Shown in pieces: positions 23,694-34,803 of a stretch of DNA of 64,000 bases. The DNA is from Emergomyces orientalis (lineage: Eukaryota; Ascomycota; Eurotiomycetes; Onygenales; Ajellomycetaceae), in assembly GCA_002110485.1 (NCBI GenBank), contig MOWL01000092.1, forward strand, positions 372,001 to 436,000, given 5' to 3'. Both the position numbers and the translations under genes were made by a program. The stretch's first letter is position 1. Each line of letters begins with the position of its first letter. A model generated the notes under the pieces. It made no database searches. It was not told the DNA's origin and was given only the letters and a program-made list of their open reading frames with translations.

Positions 23694-25187
23694 GTTTAAA
23701 AAAAAAATACTATTATTTGATTTTAATTCATTTTGTTTCCCCTTCACCTTTTTTTTTTGTTTCTAATTTTATTCTTTTCTGAGCCTTAGACCATCTGCCT
23801 ACTATCCTGCATGAATTGGAAATTAAACTCATAGAAAGGGAAATTTCACCTTAAACGTTTTTCGTATTACCAACCCCACGACCGCTAATTGCCTAATTCT
23901 ATTTAATTCAACGTCTAAATGTACGCTGACAGCGCGCGCCTATATAAGTTTTAGCTATGTCCCTAGCTCAAAGCTGGGAGACTGCCGGTAGAATCATATA
24001 CTTGATCAAATGAGTGTATTACCTATTCCTCCCTCCCTTTCCAGGACGAGTAAAAAAAAAATTGTGTGGAATTCTTATTGGTACATGTATTATGATATAT
24101 GATACATATGGACAATTATATAAATTTATTTTGCTGTGCCCCCCATTTAATATTAAAAAACGCCGGATACATGGAATGGAAGGAAAAAGATGAGAGAGCA
24201 AAAGACTTCACGCAATGCGATGCCACACACATATCCCGCCTAGTAAATTAAAAAAAAGTTGGTAAACCCCGAAGGGGGAAGGAGGAAAAACGAGGCCGAA
24301 AGGCAGAAAAGAGTAGGACAGGGAAGGGGAAACAAAAAGAGAGAAAAAAAGAGGAGGAAATTAAAAATAATGGTATAAGCTAAAAATACAGAAGAGTGAA
24401 TGTTGTGGTGAACAAACAGCAAGGAATAGAAGGGAGGATAGCCACCACATGCATGAGAGATTGAATGAAAGAGAAGAAAAATATGACCAGTGTAGGAAAA
24501 GTCATTTTTGGTCCCTCAGTGAAGGTGTTGAGGAAAAGGGACTGAAAAGGCGCGTGTATATTCGATGACATTGCCGTAGTTGATGCACGCGTGCGCGTCT
24601 CAGTATAGCAAGTAGATGTGATAGATCAAATCATGAAATATATTGATCGCGGTGTGTTTATATTCCGTTTGGACCAAAAAGTATTCAAATAAAAAAGGGA
24701 AAGAGAAAGAGAAATGAAAAAAAAAACAAAGTCCGCAGCTGCCAAAGCGCGGTAAATTAAGCTTTTGCAACCCTCCCATCCACCATCCGGTCCCCCATCC
24801 GATTAACGCCAGGTTTTCAATGTCGAGCTTATTAAAGTTTATTTCTGCTTTTTCCTCCACAGGACTGGGGTACCATTTTCCGCCCCTGTGCCTTACCCTG
24901 GAACCCAAACCTGACCGTCTATAAATAACCCCCGTAGCGGTGAGATGAATGAATGGAGAAAGAGAACGCCGTGATCTTCTTTCCCTTCTTTCTCTCTCTT
25001 TTTTTTTTCTTTCGTTTTTTTCTGGCTTTTCTTGTTGTGATGTCGATCCATACCCCGAAACGCCTTGCTAGAAGAAAGGAAAACCAGATCCTGTCCATGG
25101 AAAAGCACAAATTGCTCGATAGAAAGTTGTCGCATTCCGTATCGCGAGAGAAAAATGACTGAAGAAGGTAATACAATCCGTTTATAT
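23694..25187. other. Low-complexity intergenic DNA
   Basis: NDC1 and SIW14 converge here, so both 3' ends lie in this 1.5 kb. It is rich in A/G runs (24240-24420, 24660-24740) and a T/C run near 25000. The small frames present are compositionally biased and not credible genes. Confidence 0.5.
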
Positions 25188-26321
25188 TTAGATGGAGTTG
25201 ACCCTGTGCAGCTCCTCTAAACTTGCGTTGAAGTGGCTGGGAGGTGCACTTTCAGCTTTTGGAAATTGATCATCGTCAAGGTCAATCTGTGATGTTTCGA
25301 CTTTGTCTTTGCCGATGTTGTTGGCGGGAACTATTGTTGGAAGCCACTTGCGAGCTCCCACCTTATCGACAAGGTCAGAGAGGGCATTTGCGTCGAATCC
25401 TTCGATGTAATTGCGGTCCAGCACACGTGATTTAGGTGTCGAGTATTTCTGATATTCCTGGAGCGCAGCCATGAGAGACCACCCTTGAACTCTGCGAAAG
25501 CAGGCGACAACACACCCAGTTCGGTGCTGAAGGGACCAAATTAGATGGAGCAGACAGTAGGGTTTTTTTGGATGATGATGAGAAATAGCGTACCTTTCCC
25601 TTGTTGCAGTGAATTAATACTGGATGATTCATTGGGTTCAGAATAATCTTCAGCACTTTGATAACGGTCTCATATGGCGTGGAGACGTGGGGGGCTTTAT
25701 TCGCCATGATGGGGATGACATAAGATTTTATTCTGTGTTTGCGGATGAATTCACCAAAATCGCGAGACCATTCTTCATCAACCAATGTTCTACTCAATAG
25801 TCAGCACATAAGCGTTTTCACTATAAACCAACCATATATTTTAAAGCGATAACTCACATAATGGTCTTAAGATTAAACCGGGCAATAGAGTCGAGATGTA
25901 CTGGTAGAGGAAAGCTGCTTCTGTATACGCCTTTGACAACTTCAGCGAAGTTGTCTGGTAGTCCAGCTCCATGTGGCGTTGGTGGGCGGCTTGGCCCGCT
26001 TTCGAAACCGCTAGCGAGGTATCCATTTTCTCCTGTTACGGAGCGCCTCCTGTTAATCAAATAGCCAACCAATATAACGGTGGCTTCTCGAGCAAATCTA
26101 GCTACACAACATTTTTATCCAACAGAAAAACACCGCCGCAAACAAAACAAAACAAACCAAAAGTTAAGAAAAAAAAAATATCCAAGAAACGATGAATAAT
26201 AGCCAAACGTACCTTGTTTGTCGTGGTTGATAAGGTCAATGGCAGTGGAAGGGGTGAGAAGATCGGGCATTTTGTAACAGGAGGATTGAGCGGGCATAGT
26301 ACTCCCAGCAGACTTCGCCAT
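25188..26321 (-). CDS. SIW14: Siw14-type phosphatase (plant and fungi atypical dual-specificity)
   Basis: Siw14-family enzymes dephosphorylate inositol pyrophosphates and have the Cys-based phosphatase fold. Four exons on the minus strand: 26321-26213, 26032-25858, 25789-25594 and 25526-25188, giving 272 residues. Conserved blocks are LPDNFAEVVKGVYRSSFP, LKTI then TLVDEEW, the substrate loop, and the catalytic loop HCNKGKHRTG with Cys156 and Arg162. The third intron (67 bp) cuts the catalytic loop exactly between Lys160 and His161. The first intron is long (180 bp) for this window. The ATG at 26321 is the first that leads into the spliced frame with a credible N-terminus; longer in-frame upstream sequence exists but looks like leader. 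Its length is close to yeast Siw14 (281). Confidence 0.93.
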
Positions 26322-27617
26322 GGGAAATTCACTGGGGTTGGGCCGGTTCCCGGGTGGCAGGAAGGCAAGAAGATGGAAGTATCGTCCTGCCGGTGAACTC
26401 TCAAGGTCACAGGCAGAGGAGGGTTGGTAGAATGGGAGAGGAATATGGCAGAGTTTACAACGGCATATCAGGTATCGGGTCAAGAAATAGGAGCTCAGAC
26501 TGAGAACTGTATTGTGTACAGATCTGATGAAAAATATATTCAAAAGAGTCTCGTCGGGGTCGAAGAGAAATATGATGAATCGAAAAAGAAGAGAAATGGG
26601 GTAGGGGAAAGAGTAATATAAAGAGATTAGATTTTTTTTAAGAAAAAGAGGGTGAAGAAGTTAGAAAGAAAAGGAGTGAGGAAGGAAACGGGGTCAAGAG
26701 AAACGGGGGAAGGAAGGAAAAGCCTCTCCCGCGCAGGAGTTTTGGGAGCAGGGGGGGGGGAAGCCGCTAGGTTAACATGTCGTAGAATTCGAGCAGTGGA
26801 ATTCGAGAGAGATAGGTCTAGGGACTTTTTGGCAGAGAGCTGAGCAATTCCAGGAGCAAGTAAGCGGACGAGAGCTACCTATGTAGGTAGCGTCGAGGCA
26901 GTCAGTCGTTGGCTATCCATCGACATTACACGAGCTTTGATAAAGGTTGCGTTGCAGATCCATAATAAAGGAAGTAGTTAAAAGACGAGGACAAGCTTCG
27001 TAGAGTCTGCGAGGAGCTGATTTTAGGCGCAGTGACAGGGGATAAGAGATAAGAAAGTATAGCAGTGGGGGATTTGACGTAAGTTGAAGTTGAAGTCGAC
27101 GTTGAGGTTGAGAGTTGAGAGTTGAAGGTTGAGGTTGAACTAAGTTCTAAAAGTTGAGCCAGTGGACAGCGGACAATTGGCAGAACGAACAGCTCAAGGC
27201 CAGCCCCGGCCGTCAAAAAAAAAAAGTTGTGGCACAACAAACAGGTTCCAAGGTTGTTCCGGCGCCGGGCAGCCATTTGACATAGGCAGGGGGGTCACGT
27301 GGCGATAGGGTTTCGAGTGCTGGCAGCTGTCAAACTGGGATACTAGTTATGGCTGCTGGTAAACTTTGAGAGTGGTTGGAAAGGCTATTCATTCATTACA
27401 TCGTCGGTGACAGAGAGAAAAGCAAATGATCAGTTGATATGCTATTGTGTAGAAAAAAGTTAGGGCTAGTTAGCAAATGTTAGTTTCACCTCCATAATAG
27501 TAGTACTGTTAGTAGCAACAGTGATATTAAGGTTGCTGGAAGCTTGTGGTATATAGAAAAGTGGTTTAAACTTCAATTGTAAATGTAGGTAGAATATACC
27601 TGTAGATAGATGATAGC

Positions 27618-27635
27618 TACCTAGGTACCTAGGTA
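27618..27635. repeat. 18-bp perfect palindrome built on TACCTAGGTA
   Basis: The sequence TACCTAGGTACCTAGGTA reads the same on both strands. Ten-base versions occur in other gaps of this window (35341-35350 and 42237-42246). Confidence 0.85.
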
Positions 27636-27671
27636 AGCACCAAAAATTTCTACGGGGTTAGTATTCGTAGT

Positions 27672-27704
27672 GCTGCGAAAATGCTGCGAAAATGCTGCGA
27701 AAAT
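27672..27704. repeat. Three tandem copies of an 11-bp unit
   Basis: The unit GCTGCGAAAAT is repeated three times without change at 27672-27682, 27683-27693 and 27694-27704. It is in non-coding DNA. Confidence 0.9.
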
Positions 27705-28068
27705 GCCATGTCCTAGCATCCATGTCAAGCTGTCGATTAAGCTTCAGTCATATCGGGACACATGCATATGCTAGTTGAATACCAGGGGAAGTGGATTTCG
27801 ACGAAATCCCGTTTTTGAACGCTAAGCAGTCACTGCCCTTTGAGAGCACGGTGTGACGGCTGAGTAAAGAAATTCAGTTATAGCTCTAGTTCTGTCATAT
27901 GCCGCTTTCCTAGTGTCTGGGTTGGCGATGAGGTCTGGGGGATATATAGTAATGTGGCTATCCGGCTGCGGGTTTCCTGATCCAACCCCACGTTTTATTT
28001 CTATATACATAATTAAAAACAGTATTAAGCTACAGTACATGCCAGCATTGGTCTTTTTCCAGATCTTC

Positions 28069-29330
28069 TCAGGAACCATTTTTTCCCAGACCAAACATTT
28101 TTATCGAATTTTGCCATGTACTATTTTTAGACAAGGAAAACATCCCGTTAGCCCAAGTTTGTATGCATGCATATGCAACCCATTGTTAGTGGGACAAATT
28201 GATATACATATAGAACTTACGTTTCGCAAACTTCCTCAACAGAAATGCCCTTTATACTCGCAACTACCTGTGCAACCTGGCATATGGTCATAGGTTCATT
28301 TCGGCCCTTTACCATGCATCCCCTTTGCCATCTCTCCTTTTTAAAAGATTTAGGTAGCGCTGGGGAGCCTTCAAGGTGTTTATAGGAAGCATGTGAAGGT
28401 CGGATTTCACACTATTAAAAAAATTTAAAAAAATTTAAAAATAACTACAGTCAGTATATCTGTCACGCGTAGGTGAATAAAGAGGAGACAGGGAGAGAGA
28501 TAATCAAAATTATACATACCCAAGGCCCATCAGTCTCAATCTGTATCCGCTCCAGCGGCATTGCTTTAACAACTTCCAAATTCTCTTCCGTCTTCAGACT
28601 ACACCCATTCACACCAATATCTAATCCCAAATCAACCAACCGTTGCATCTCTTCCATAGTACCAGTAAAACTATGAACCAAACCACCCTTGGGCAGCCTC
28701 GCCAGGCGTGGGATAAGCAGCCGCTCGAAATCCTCGCTAGCAGCTCTAGAATGCAGGAATAGCGGTAGTTGGATATCAACTGCAATATCCAACTGTGCCT
28801 CGAAGTACTTTAATTGCTGGTTCTTGGGCGAGAAAAAAAGACGGTCATAGTCGAGACCTATCTCGCCAAATGCGGTGGCATGGCCGGATTCTTTGGCTTC
28901 GATCGCGAGGCTTCGCAACTCCTGTAACATTTTCTCTGGGCCTCCGGGATAGGAGTCAAAGAGTTTTGCTTGGCATGGGTGTACGCCGACGGTGGCGTAG
29001 CAGATGCCGGCTATATTTTATGGGGAAAATGTTAAAAACGGATTGAATCGGTGATAATAATCACGGGTTGGAAAGGGGAAGCGCGGGATCACAAGTGTGT
29101 ATGCAAAACACATACGATGAGCTTTGGCAATTTCTACAGCATGTCTCGACTCGTCTAGGTCGGAGCCTGTGACCATAAGTTTCTGACAGCCGATATCCAG
29201 TGCCCGCTGGATAATATCGTCCAAGTCATCTTCATGGACTTTTTTCCCGTGATAGACACCTGTGAATACTGGGTCCCCAAGGTTGATTGCTATCTGTTTC
29301 GCAAAAAAATTTAGCGATCTTCTTCTGTAA

Positions 29331-29365
<35 letters not shown>

Positions 29366-29451
29366 AGAACGCAGGATCCAAACTATGCAAAACGTGACAT
29401 GGCATGCGAACCTACGTCGGCATATCGCAGCTGTTTGCTGGATTCTCCCAT
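28069..29451 (-). CDS. TatD-family metal-dependent nuclease (TATDN1-like)
   Basis: TatD proteins are TIM-barrel metallo-nucleases linked to DNA degradation and repair. Five exons on the minus strand: 29451-29416, 29293-29116, 29010-28520, 28411-28221 and 28120-28069, giving 315 residues. The eukaryotic TATDN1-type start is split between exons 1 and 2 (LRYAD then IAINLGDPVFTGVYHGKK). Metal-site motifs follow: YATVGVHPCQ, FGEIGLDYDR, LHSRAASEDF, LVHSFTGT and IETDGPWCEIRPSH. The ending (TTWQNSIKMFGLG) comes from the small last exon. Exon 1 is only 36 nt, and intron 1 (122 bp) contains a long homopolymer. Upstream in-frame Ser/Arg-rich sequence could be an alternative mitochondrial leader, but the ATG at 29451 fits the family start. 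Divergent from the FMN dehydrogenase gene. Confidence 0.92.
29331..29357. repeat. T27 homopolymer inside TatD-type gene intron 1
   Basis: A run of 27 T on the plus strand (A on the coding strand) lies in the first intron of the TatD-family gene. It is near the acceptor side only in a loose sense (about 38 bp upstream of it in the transcript). Confidence 0.85.
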
Positions 29452-30587
29452 TCTGGCTAAAGTGCTTTGGCTGCGTCTTGGGTTATAGTAACAATGCTGA
29501 CTAGGTGTATTTACACGAATCGCTATTGAGGCATACCGCAGCAATGAGTGTTGATGAGCTATATGGAAATATGAACAAGTAAGAATTGTGTAAAAAGGTC
29601 GCTGTAAAAAAATTTTAAAATTTGAAGGAAAGGCACGTTTCTCCTTACTTTGTCGAGGGGTATATAAACAACTTGGCGCCGCAAACGCTCTAGTCTGCCC
29701 AAATGGTGTATAAAGGTGGGGTTTAGCAGCGCGGATTAATCCAACGCAGGAGGTCCTCAAGGAAAGGGACTGTGTCATTTGTCCGCTAAATCTCCAAAGA
29801 TGATATCGGCTCTCCCCTTCCTTGCACCTAAAAGAAGCTTTTTGATGTCGAATTATCAGAGAGGTAGCGCGGGAAATAGTATTTCCAGAAATATCTGCAT
29901 ATTGAAGCAAATGGGTGTGGAAATTAGACAACATGGGGCAAATCCGGTCAGCCCGACGTTATTTCCACGATCACTCATCTCTTCCTGTATCTCGATCAAC
30001 TTGCGACTAGAAATCAATTACAAAATCTTTCTGTCAATTCGCTAAGAATCATGAAAGTGGGTCCAGGTTTGCCTCAAATGCTATTCTCGGCATCGTGAAT
30101 TACTGAGCGATGGGATCTATCACCCCACAATAAAAATGGCGAGCCCATTCGGCATTCAGGTCAGCTTTGGCCGGCAAAGCTTTCCCTCCGTTGGCTCGTA
30201 TCATAAATCCCCACACCCGCTGTCTCATCGACCGAGATCTTTCTCCGGACTGGCCTTCATCGTTGACAGTACTAGTAGTATTGATAGAACGATCGCTGGA
30301 TGACTTCAAAAAATTTTGGTTCTATTTATGCTATGAACAGGTATCTGTAACTCCTGTTCACTATTGAGCTGGTACCATCAATAAAGGTCGGACGATAAAT
30401 TCGCGGCTTCGGGGCTCCAACTATTCGCAACTCCACATCTGGTGACTGACAATATCAGCCATTTTCTCGTTGCTTTATATTATATTTTAACAGCCCTCAA
30501 AATTCACTTCTTTCCCTGTAGTTGAGCACGACGGTCCTTCCTGAACCTTGGCCGAAAGAAAGACAACAACACAATTCTCTATTAATC
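29452..30587. promoter_or_regulatory. Divergent region between the TatD-type and FMN dehydrogenase genes
   Basis: This 1.1-kb stretch carries both promoters. The long minus-strand frame reaching 29934 extends the first TatD-type exon upstream but has no conserved content. No other gene is seen. Confidence 0.45.
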
Positions 30588-32267
30588 ATGTCAAAATCCA
30601 ATACGCAACATATCTCCTCACTGGACGTTAGTGCGCATAAGGCAGCACATGATTGTTGGATCGTTGTTGATAACCAAGTTTGGGACGTCACCGACTTCCT
30701 CCCAGAGCACCCTGGAGGGCCCAGCAGTACGTACCGTGATTTCGATTCTTGTATACTGTGCAGCCAATCATTAACCGTCATTAACCGTCTTTAATAGTTA
30801 TCCTCAAGTATGCCGGACGAGATGCAACAAAGGCATATTCAGACATTCACCCTCCGAATCTTATCAAAAACAGTCTTCCCAATGATAAACTCAAGGGCAT
30901 TCTAGACCGAAACACCATTGATGATGAGTGGCTCAAAGAGCCCCCGGAACAGAGCGTCAAACACATTCCAGAAAACGAGAAACCACCTCTCATCACTTTG
31001 ATAAACGCCCATGATTTCGAAGTCGTTGCTTCCAAAACAGCCACAGCAAAGACATGGGCTTTCTACTCCAGCGCCTCAAACGACCTGATCACCCGCGATG
31101 CCAACAAATCCTTCTTCGACCGCACCTGGTTCCGCCCCCGTATCCTCCGCAACGTGAAAGAAGCCAACACCCAAACTAAAATACTAGGCTGCGACGTGAA
31201 CCTACCGCTCTTCGTAAGCCCCGCCGCCATGGTGAAACTCATCCACCCAGATGGCGAACTGGCCATTGCCCGCGCATGCGAAACCAGAGGCATAATGCAG
31301 GGTATCTCCAACAGCGCCAGCTATTCCATGAAAGACATAACCGCCGCGGGGCCCCAGGCGAACTACTTCTTCCAGCTGTACGTCAACAAAGACCGCGCCA
31401 AATCTGCCGCCCACCTCCAAGAATGTTCCGATAACCCACGGATACGTGCTGTATTCATCACTGTAGACGCGGCATGGCCCGGTAAGCGTGAGGCGGACGA
31501 AAGAGTCCGCGCAGATGAAAGCCTAAGTGTCCCCATGTCGGCACAGCGGGCGCAGAATGACTCAAGAGGTGGTGGTTTGGGCCGCGTCATGGCCGGGTTC
31601 ATTGACCCGGCATTGACATGGGAGGATCTGATTTGGGCGCGCAAGCACACACATCTACCTCTTGTGCTTAAAGGGGTGATGTCCGCTGATGACGCGATAC
31701 TGGCGATGAAGGCTGGCCTGGACGGGATTCTACTGAGTAACCACGGCGGCCGCAATCTAGACACCAGCCCGCCGGCCCTTGTCACCCTACTTGAGCTGCA
31801 TAAGCGCTGCCCCGAAATCTTTGACAAGATGGAAATCTACGTGGATGGTGGGATCCGTCGCGGGACGGATATATTGAAAGCAGTGTGTCTCGGAGCCACT
31901 GCGGTGGGGGTGGGGAGAAGTGTGTTGTTCTCTGCGAACTACGGGCAAGAAGGGGTGGAGCATTTGTTTGATAGTGAGTTTTCCTTCCCTGACATCGTTT
32001 ATTTTTCTCCCCTGCTACATACATCCTGTACATGTGTACTGACTCTTCTAAACAGTCATGAAAGACGAACTCGAGGGCGCTATGAGACTTGCAGGGATCA
32101 CATCGCTGGACGAAGCGCATCCAGGGCTCGTGAATACAGCCGATATTGACCACCTCGTTCCGGACTCAGCTTCGCATCCCTATGCTCGATCTGTAGCCCG
32201 TGGCCGCGGGCGGACCAGTCCACCATCGAAGCTGTGGAATGGAGGTGCACATAAGGCGAAGCTATAG
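30588..32267 (+). CDS. Cytochrome b2-like FMN-dependent alpha-hydroxy acid dehydrogenase
   Basis: The protein joins an N-terminal cytochrome b5 domain to an FMN-dependent alpha-hydroxy acid dehydrogenase barrel, the architecture of flavocytochrome b2 (L-lactate:cytochrome c reductase). Three exons, 30588-30726, 30798-31973 and 32056-32267, give 508 residues. The b5 domain shows HDCWIVVDNQVWDVTDFLPE and the heme ligand motif HPGG, with a second His in SDIHPPN. The barrel shows NDLITRDANKS, SPAAMVKLIHPDGE, FITVDAAWPGKREADERV, LKGVMSADDA, the catalytic SNHGGRNLDTSPP and DGGIRRGTDILKAV. There is no evident presequence before the b5 domain, unlike yeast Cyb2, so it may be cytosolic. Residue 135 is Phe (WAFYSS) where b2 enzymes usually have a substrate-binding Tyr. 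The substrate is therefore uncertain; lactate is only one candidate. Confidence 0.93.
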
Positions 32268-33624
32268 TTATGTAACTTGCCTATATATGGCGCACAATAG
32301 CCCCCTTTTGTTGACTAGAATTACTATTGTTACTGCAATTTTTGAATACGCATAGATCTATATTTTGGTATACCTAATTGCCACCTCCTATTCTCCCTTC
32401 CTCGCTGCCTGCCCACTGCTCTATATAAACTCTACTCGAAATAAATACCCGTGCAGCCAATAGTATGTCTTAAACAGATTGACGGGACTCCTTTTGGCCC
32501 AGTAAACAGCGGGACATATTTTCCCTTCACCGCCTTGGATGATTAATCCCGATATCGGTCGTTGAGGTAGCCGCTAATCTGCTTTGGTCTAGCATATTAC
32601 GTCATGTGATTCTCCCCAGGTCCTCATTTGACGCAGACAGAAACAAACAAGCTGAAGGGCATCGTTATAAGCAATAATAATAACTAGTAACTTAACTTAA
32701 CTAGTTAATCATCATCATAATATAACTCAAGGCAAAGCAACAGAATATGTGTGTGACAGTTGTTAGATTCACATAATAATTGACACCCTGCCAAAACCAA
32801 TCCCTATCAACCGTGCCCTCCTTTATTGCAAGAGGGGGCCAGTCTGCAAGTCGCTGACTAGGATATTTCCCGCCTGACACACACAGCAAACCATACCTAC
32901 TAGGCATACGCAGAGCCTACATGGGTTGGAGGGGGTTTGCGGTGGCTCCCGTGTCTTCCCCTCTTTTGCCAACTTCCAGATAGCTGTAAAAACGAACAAG
33001 AGAATGATAATAATAAGTCAATATCAAATAACTAATAATAAATCAATAACTTTTACCCTCTTCCCTCGGCTACCCCCTCATAATTTCAACGCTGAAGAAC
33101 GCACCGCCATAAGCAAAAAAGAAATACGTAAACAGCTAAGTTCCAGCTACTGGGTGGTTCCCTCTTTCTGATAGGCCACAGAGTCTGGGGAAAGCAAAAA
33201 TAGTTTCATTATTCCTGCGAAGCTCTCCCTACCGAAGACACACACGCACAGTCTAGACCCGAAGCTGCAGGTGTCCAATTGGGTCCTTATTAGTCGCTCC
33301 CCAACGCCTCAACCATTGCCCTCCCTTATTTATAGAGCTTTACCCGGGTATAATCATTTCACCCCCGGGTCACTCCCTTTTTGCTTCAAAAACCTTCCCG
33401 CAGCTCTCTACATAACCCTCTACCACTTACTTCTCTTTAATAACCAGAAACATTCCAATCCCAGTCTCCTCCATTCAACCATCCCCCCATCCCAACGCTT
33501 TCGAAGCCCGATACAACATCTACTTTCCTACATACATAGCAGAGCACAGCCAGACGAAAATCCCCCTCTGAACAGAAAAATATATATATATACATACCAT
33601 TTAAAAAATAATAAAAATTCCACG
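32268..33624. other. Intergenic DNA upstream of the AIM34-like gene
   Basis: This 1.36-kb stretch contains the FMN dehydrogenase 3' end and, from about 33300, a CT/CA-rich segment that looks like a promoter and long leader for the next gene. The frame from 33271 is merely this leader read into exon 1. No other gene is supported. Confidence 0.45.
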
Positions 33625-34803
33625 ATGGCCGCCCCCCGCTCAACGTCCTTACGTGCCCTACGCCTCCTAGCTGCCCAGCAACATGCTCCAACCCCTTCCT
33701 CAACACTCGCCTCCATGGCCCCCTTCCGCCGCTCCCTTCACATCACCGGTGCTTTCTCCGCCCAGCCCGCCCGCGGACCTGACGTAACCGCCATCTACCG
33801 TTCGCGAAGCCTAGGCGATCTTCGCGCGGAATGCGAGAGGAGGAATCTTAGGCATTCGGGGAGTAAGGCGGAGGTATGCCTTTTTTTCTTTTCAACTTTT
33901 TAATTTTTTAATTTTATGAACATATAAAATTTTCTATTGAAGGGCAGGTTTTATTATAAGTGGTTTGATGGTTGGCAGATGAATGCTTACAAAAGCTGAT
34001 TTTGTGTCAATATAACTACAGCTCGTGGACCGCCTAGCGAACCATGACGTTCTCCAATCTCGGGCGTTCAGCATTGCCATGAGGAAGATTGATAGTCGCC
34101 CTGTGGAGACTGGAAGGTATGTTCAAACCCACTCACCTTTCTTTCTACTCCCCCCCCCTTACAATCTATACACAAAATTATTCCCCCTTTGAACAAATAT
34201 CAACCAAAATAAAATTAAGAAAATAATAAAATAAAATAAAAACAAGAATGAAGTAAAAAAAACTAACAAACCCTCCCCCCGAACAGCTCATCCCGCCCCC
34301 TCAACACCTCCCACGCCCAAAAATCCGTCAACGACACCTCCACCATCGACTTCGTCTACATGCCCCAGGGCATCTTCCACACCTCTCCCTCCTCCACCAT
34401 GAACGGCACCCCAATCCCCATCCTCCCGGACGCTTACTCCCACTACCAACTCACAAACGACCTCTCCACCACCACCAACAACAACAACACAAAACCCCAA
34501 CCAGGCCCCATGAAACCCCAAATCTACACCGTTGCCGGCGACTACCCCTCCTCCTCCTTAAACGGCGGCAGCGGCGGTGGCGGTGGTGCAAGCGCCATGA
34601 GCGAAGTAGTCGACAACCATGCTGTGGAGTTTGATCCGTTTGAGCTTACGGAGACGGTGAGGCGGGCGCGGGAGCGGGCGGATGTGGTGGAGGAGAGGGT
34701 GGCGATGGGGGATGGGACGGTTAAAGGGGTTGCGAGGCAGTTTTGGGAAGGGGTTGTGGAGGATTTGTTGGGGAAGAGCAATGGGGTTGAGGGGCGGAGG
34801 TAG
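33625..34803 (+). CDS. Mitochondrial SAP-domain protein, Aim34-like
   Basis: Three exons, 33625-33873, 34022-34116 and 34287-34803, give 286 residues. The N-terminus is a mitochondrial presequence (MAAPRSTSLRALRLLAAQQH, later FRRSLHITGAFSA). Residues about 56-98 form a SAP motif (IYRSRSLGDLRAECERRNLR, then HSGSKAELVDRLANHD) spanning the first splice. The rest is DFVYMPQGIFHTSPSS, low-complexity Thr/Asn and Gly-rich tracts, and an amphipathic C-terminal helix (ETVRRARERADVVEERVAMG). This order matches fungal proteins related to yeast Aim34, a mitochondrial SAP protein of uncertain role. Introns are 148 and 170 bp, longer than most here. The function of the family is not established, so none is assigned. 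Confidence 0.82.

Larger units (their letters stand above)
26322..28068. other. Intergenic region with simple repeats and a TACCTAGGTA palindrome
   Basis: This 1.75-kb stretch holds the SIW14 promoter and the 3' end of the TatD-type gene. It contains a G10 run near 26751, GTTGA-like imperfect repeats at about 27078-27140, an 18-bp perfect palindrome at 27618-27635 and an 11-bp triple repeat at 27672-27704. The 116-codon minus-strand frame at 26926-27276 is largely a by-product of the repeats. Confidence 0.5.

Noticed and set aside
26926..27276. A 116-codon minus-strand frame beginning MAARRRNN
   Set aside because: Its middle is a Ser/Thr run produced by GTTGA-type DNA repeats, and nothing conserved supports it.
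27672..27704. Tandem 11-bp repeat considered as a CRISPR-like or centromeric array
   Set aside because: Only three copies without spacers, in a eukaryotic intergenic region; it is a minor simple repeat.
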